A stretch of DNA of 34,090 bases. It comes from Alectoria sarmentosa. Taxonomy: Eukaryota > Ascomycota > Lecanoromycetes > Lecanorales > Parmeliaceae. A program made the position numbers and the translations under genes. Location: contig WOGZ01000340.1 in assembly GCA_009733775.1 (NCBI GenBank), positions 1-34,090 on the forward strand, in the 5' to 3' direction. Each line of letters starts with the position of its first letter. The stretch's first letter is position 1. Under the pieces are notes generated by a model, which was not told the DNA's origin, searched no databases, and saw nothing but the letters and a program-made list of their open reading frames with translations. Shown here one piece after another: positions 31,901 through 34,090 of the stretch.

Positions 31901-32799
31901 CTGCTTATGCGGTGCCAGATGACTCTGGTAGAGACTACTGGACGATTCAGCATCGGATACTACCGCATACAAATCGAATCTCTCAACAATTGATGGACAT
32001 GTTGGAGGACAATCTTAAGTCAGAACAAGCGATATTATTTTATAACGCGTGTAACAATCTAGGTCTACTATATTCCCATGGCGGAAGAAGGATGTGGGTA
32101 GAGGCTGAGACTATGTATCGCCGCGCAAGTTCAGGCATGAAAAGGGCTCTAGGTGCCCACAACGAGAAAACAATTAGGACGCTTAGCAATCTAGCTCTAC
32201 TATACCGGGACCAGGAAAGATTTGTAGACGCGGAGGCTATTCTTCAGCGCGCGCTGGCTGCGAGAACAGATCAGCTAGGTTCAGATCACCGGAATACGAT
32301 AGAATCAGCCTTTAATCTTGCAAATGTCTACAATGAACAGAATAAGCTAGTTGAGGCAGAGGATTTGTACCAACGGGTATTGACGTGGTACAAGAAGGTA
32401 CCAGGCACAGTCCATGTGGAAATTTTCGCGACATTCAATGCCTTGGGAATTCTTTACCGCCAGAAAGGGGAGCTGACGGAGTCCGAGGCTATGTTTCTCC
32501 AAGCACTCGCGGGATCCGACGCTGCATTAGAGACAAATCATCCTTCTAGACTGCGGATCCTCTATAACCTAGGGTACCTATACCTTGACCAGGAAAGGCT
32601 AGTAGAAGCAGAGACTGCATTTCAACGGGCGTTGGAAGGTTGCAACAAAGTCTTTGGGCTGGATCATGAAGAAACACTGAAGGTGATGCACAATTTAAGT
32701 TTGACGTTTGGGAGGCAGGGAAGGTTGGTGGAAGCTGAAGCTATGTATCAGCAGGCTCTAGCAGGATGTCAGACGATGTTGGGTCCAGAACACGAGTAG
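28955..32799 (+). CDS. NLR-like STAND protein: alpha/beta-hydrolase, NB-ARC, TPR (early stop)
   Basis: Likely a fungal innate-immunity/incompatibility receptor. Seven exons are inferred: 28955-29032, 29084-29238, 29303-29600, 29701-30012, 30064-30274, 30640-31266 and 31352-32799, giving 1042 residues. Residues about 75-330 form a serine hydrolase effector: VVAVHGLNGHREETW, nucleophile elbow AHSLGG (S169), GIIFMGTPHQGG and the likely catalytic His in NHRRMTKF (H305). The NB-ARC domain follows: P-loop GLGGIGKT (401-408), Walker B LLIFDNVD (487-494), GSIIITTR (519-526) and GLPL (574-577). From about 810 come 42-residue TPR units (e.g. VEAEAMYQQALAGCQTMLGP). Intron 30013-30063 is 51 nt and in frame, so unspliced RNA also reads through. 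The 365-nt intron at 30275 is long for this locus. TAG at 32797 falls inside the sixth TPR unit where Q is expected; the same frame continues as TPR to TAG 32917. The gene may thus be truncated or a young pseudogene. Confidence 0.85.
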
Positions 32800-32919
32800 A
32801 CGTTGCGTACACTCAGCAATCTGAAAATATGTTACAAGAAACAGGGCAAGCTCGCCGAAGGAGAAGCCTTGTCTCAGGAGTGGTCGTCCCATTTACGCGC
32901 CTTGCCTCCGAACGAGTAG
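32800..32919 (+). pseudogene. In-frame TPR continuation beyond the NLR stop
   Basis: Directly after the TAG at 32797 the same frame reads TLRTLSNLKICYKKQGKL, the normal second half of the 42-residue TPR unit seen upstream, then AEGEALSQEWSSHLRALPPN and a TAG at 32917. A single CAG-to-TAG change at 32797 explains the break. If the stop is read through or polymorphic, this is the true C-terminus. Confidence 0.75.
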
Positions 32920-33675
32920 ACCGCTTCAGAAGCCTTGTCTCAGAAGGAATCGACCCGAATCGACCTCGTTGGCAAGGTCCGATCGACAGCTTCGAAAACT
33001 AGCAAAGACTTCAGCATGCAGCCTCATACCACGTCGTCAAACAGCAGATCTTGAAACCCCTCAGCCTGGAGGAACAGCTCCGCGACGTCACTCACAAAAG
33101 CAATTCGAGCGAGTCAATGACGTGGCCAAGCATGCTGCACTCCCTGGGCGATCCTGTGTCTCAGCGCACGATGTTGTGGTAGAGTGCTGTATGGGCAGCA
33201 GATACATGGGCGGATCTGACGCCTTGATCTCGTCGGGTGGGATTTCTTTTGAGGTTGGTGTTTCGGGTGGGAATGAGGGTGTTTTGAGTACAGTTCATGG
33301 CAGAATCGTTAGCAGTGTGAATCATAATTTGGGTATTTGTACTGTTGCTGAAACTCCGCTTTCTTTTTGGTCTATTTCTATTTGGAGTATTCAGGCTGTG
33401 TCTCCTCAGATCTCCTACTGTCGAATTTAGAGTACACATATATCATGATCAACCCAAATATCGACTCCGGCGTCACAATCAAGGCTGTATACCTCTGATT
33501 TAACGCGTCCGTCCTTGAAATACCAACAAAGTCGACACAAGAATGACAGTCTTTGCCTCATATCTCCCATCTGCATGACTTGTTGTAAACATGTAGCAAT
33601 CCAAAAGCAGGGGCAGTAGCCACATGAACCTCCCTAAAAACGACAACACCACCCACGCAGTCAACGCCTTCACAA
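32920..33675. other. Region downstream of NLR-like gene, no gene seen
   Basis: A 16-bp direct repeat (32862-32877 and 32928-32943, agaagccttgtctcag) shows that a 66-bp piece of the NLR 3' end was duplicated and has diverged. The open frame at 32969-33430 lacks an ATG start and has a Gly/Ser-rich, unrecognised product. The remainder shows no features. Confidence 0.45.
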
Positions 33676-33735
33676 CCCCTCCTCCTTCTCCCTCTCCTTC
33701 TCCCTCTCCTTCTCCCTCTCCTTCCCCCCCTCCAT
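33676..33735. repeat. Polypyrimidine tract, about 12-bp CTCCTTCTCCCT units
   Basis: Almost pure C/T on the plus strand, built from about four repeats of tctccctctcct. Such tracts can form triplex DNA with matching purine tracts; see the G-rich tract that follows at 33879. Confidence 0.85.
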
Positions 33736-33878
33736 CTCAACAGTAGCCACAATTCCATCCCATCCCTCGCACTCTACACATCTCTAAAAAACCCGCAAAG
33801 CGGCAACTACATATTATTTCCAACGCACAGAAAACGGATGCGGCGGCAATGCGGTGACCGACTGCGAGGTTTCTTGAA

Positions 33879-34084
33879 GGTGGGGAGGTCGCTTGGGGAA
33901 AAGATGGGGACGGGTTGGGGATGTTGTGGAGGGAGGGAGGAGAGAGGATGGGGAAAAGGGGGGAAAGGGTATGGGGAAAGGGGGGGAAAGGGGGGGGGAA
34001 GGGGATGGGGAAAAGGGGGAAAGGGGATGGGGTGGGGTGGGGGGGAGGGGGTGGGGGAGGAATCTGGGGATAGGGGAGGGGGAT
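33879..34084. repeat. G-rich polypurine tract with many G4-capable runs
   Basis: More than 200 bases of nearly pure G/A on the plus strand, with over twenty runs of three or more G, including runs of seven to nine, in units like ggggaaaggggg and gatgggg. It could form G-quadruplexes. On the minus strand it reads as a Pro/Ser-rich frame, which I consider a by-product of composition. Assembly of this end of the window may be unreliable. Confidence 0.8.
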
Positions 34085-34090
34085 TCATGG

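Noticed and set aside
32969..33430. 153-codon open frame downstream of the NLR gene
   Set aside because: No ATG start, biased composition and no recognisable similarity.
33807..34088. Pro/Ser-rich minus-strand frame
   Set aside because: Explained by the G-rich low-complexity tract; no real protein features.
1..34090. tRNA, rRNA or CRISPR arrays
   Set aside because: I looked for B-box-like GGTTCGANNCC motifs, cloverleaf arms and regularly spaced repeats and saw no convincing example; a tRNA scan could not be run.

Overview
The window looks like nuclear DNA of a filamentous ascomycete (Pezizomycotina). Short spliceosomal introns (about 41-100 nt, with a few longer ones) have GTRNGT-type donors and CTGAC/CTAAC-like branch points close to the acceptor. 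The gene families are typical fungal ones, and degraded Ty3/Gypsy and Ty1/Copia relics sit in AT-rich stretches as expected where repeat-induced point mutation (RIP) has acted. Placement below Pezizomycotina is not supported by anything I can compute here; a leotiomycete is only an impression.

Layout. (1) 1-4000: tandem repeats, then a three-exon gene joining a fungal STAND-type N-terminal helical domain to a long arginine/serine-rich disordered tail. (2) 5400-9000: a divergent pair of intact housekeeping genes, kynurenine 3-monooxygenase (minus; NAD biosynthesis from tryptophan) and type 1 methionine aminopeptidase with its zinc finger (plus), sharing a 399-bp intergenic region. (3) 9000-23500: a gene-poor decayed region. 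It holds a broken DEDDh-type exonuclease relic, an eroded protease-like ORF, a truncated and frameshifted minus-strand gene, a Gypsy reverse-transcriptase fragment, a Copia RNase H fragment, an unidentified long decayed ORF, a methyltransferase relic, and a short coiled-coil ORF flanked by a 148-bp direct repeat. (4) 23500-28300: three intact genes, a small BTB/POZ protein, a large multi-pass membrane protein of an uncharacterised fungal family, and the nuclear-migration chaperone nudC. (5) 28950-32800: a seven-exon NLR-like (STAND) gene with the architecture alpha/beta-hydrolase, NB-ARC, TPR. It is closed by an in-frame TAG inside the sixth 42-residue TPR unit, while the same frame carries on as recognisable TPR for 39 more codons. 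(6) 33670-34090: a polypyrimidine tract followed by a strongly G-rich polypurine tract.

How the parts relate. The housekeeping genes act independently. The NLR-like gene and the gene at 1003 both carry modules associated with fungal non-self recognition, and such genes often lie beside repeat-rich, fast-changing DNA as here. No obvious new multi-gene system is visible. The best candidates for follow-up are the truncated NLR, the RS-tailed STAND-N protein, the unidentified decayed ORF at 18.1-19.8 kb, and the duplicated segment at 20.8-21.8 kb. All exon structures were inferred by eye from frame continuity and splice signals.
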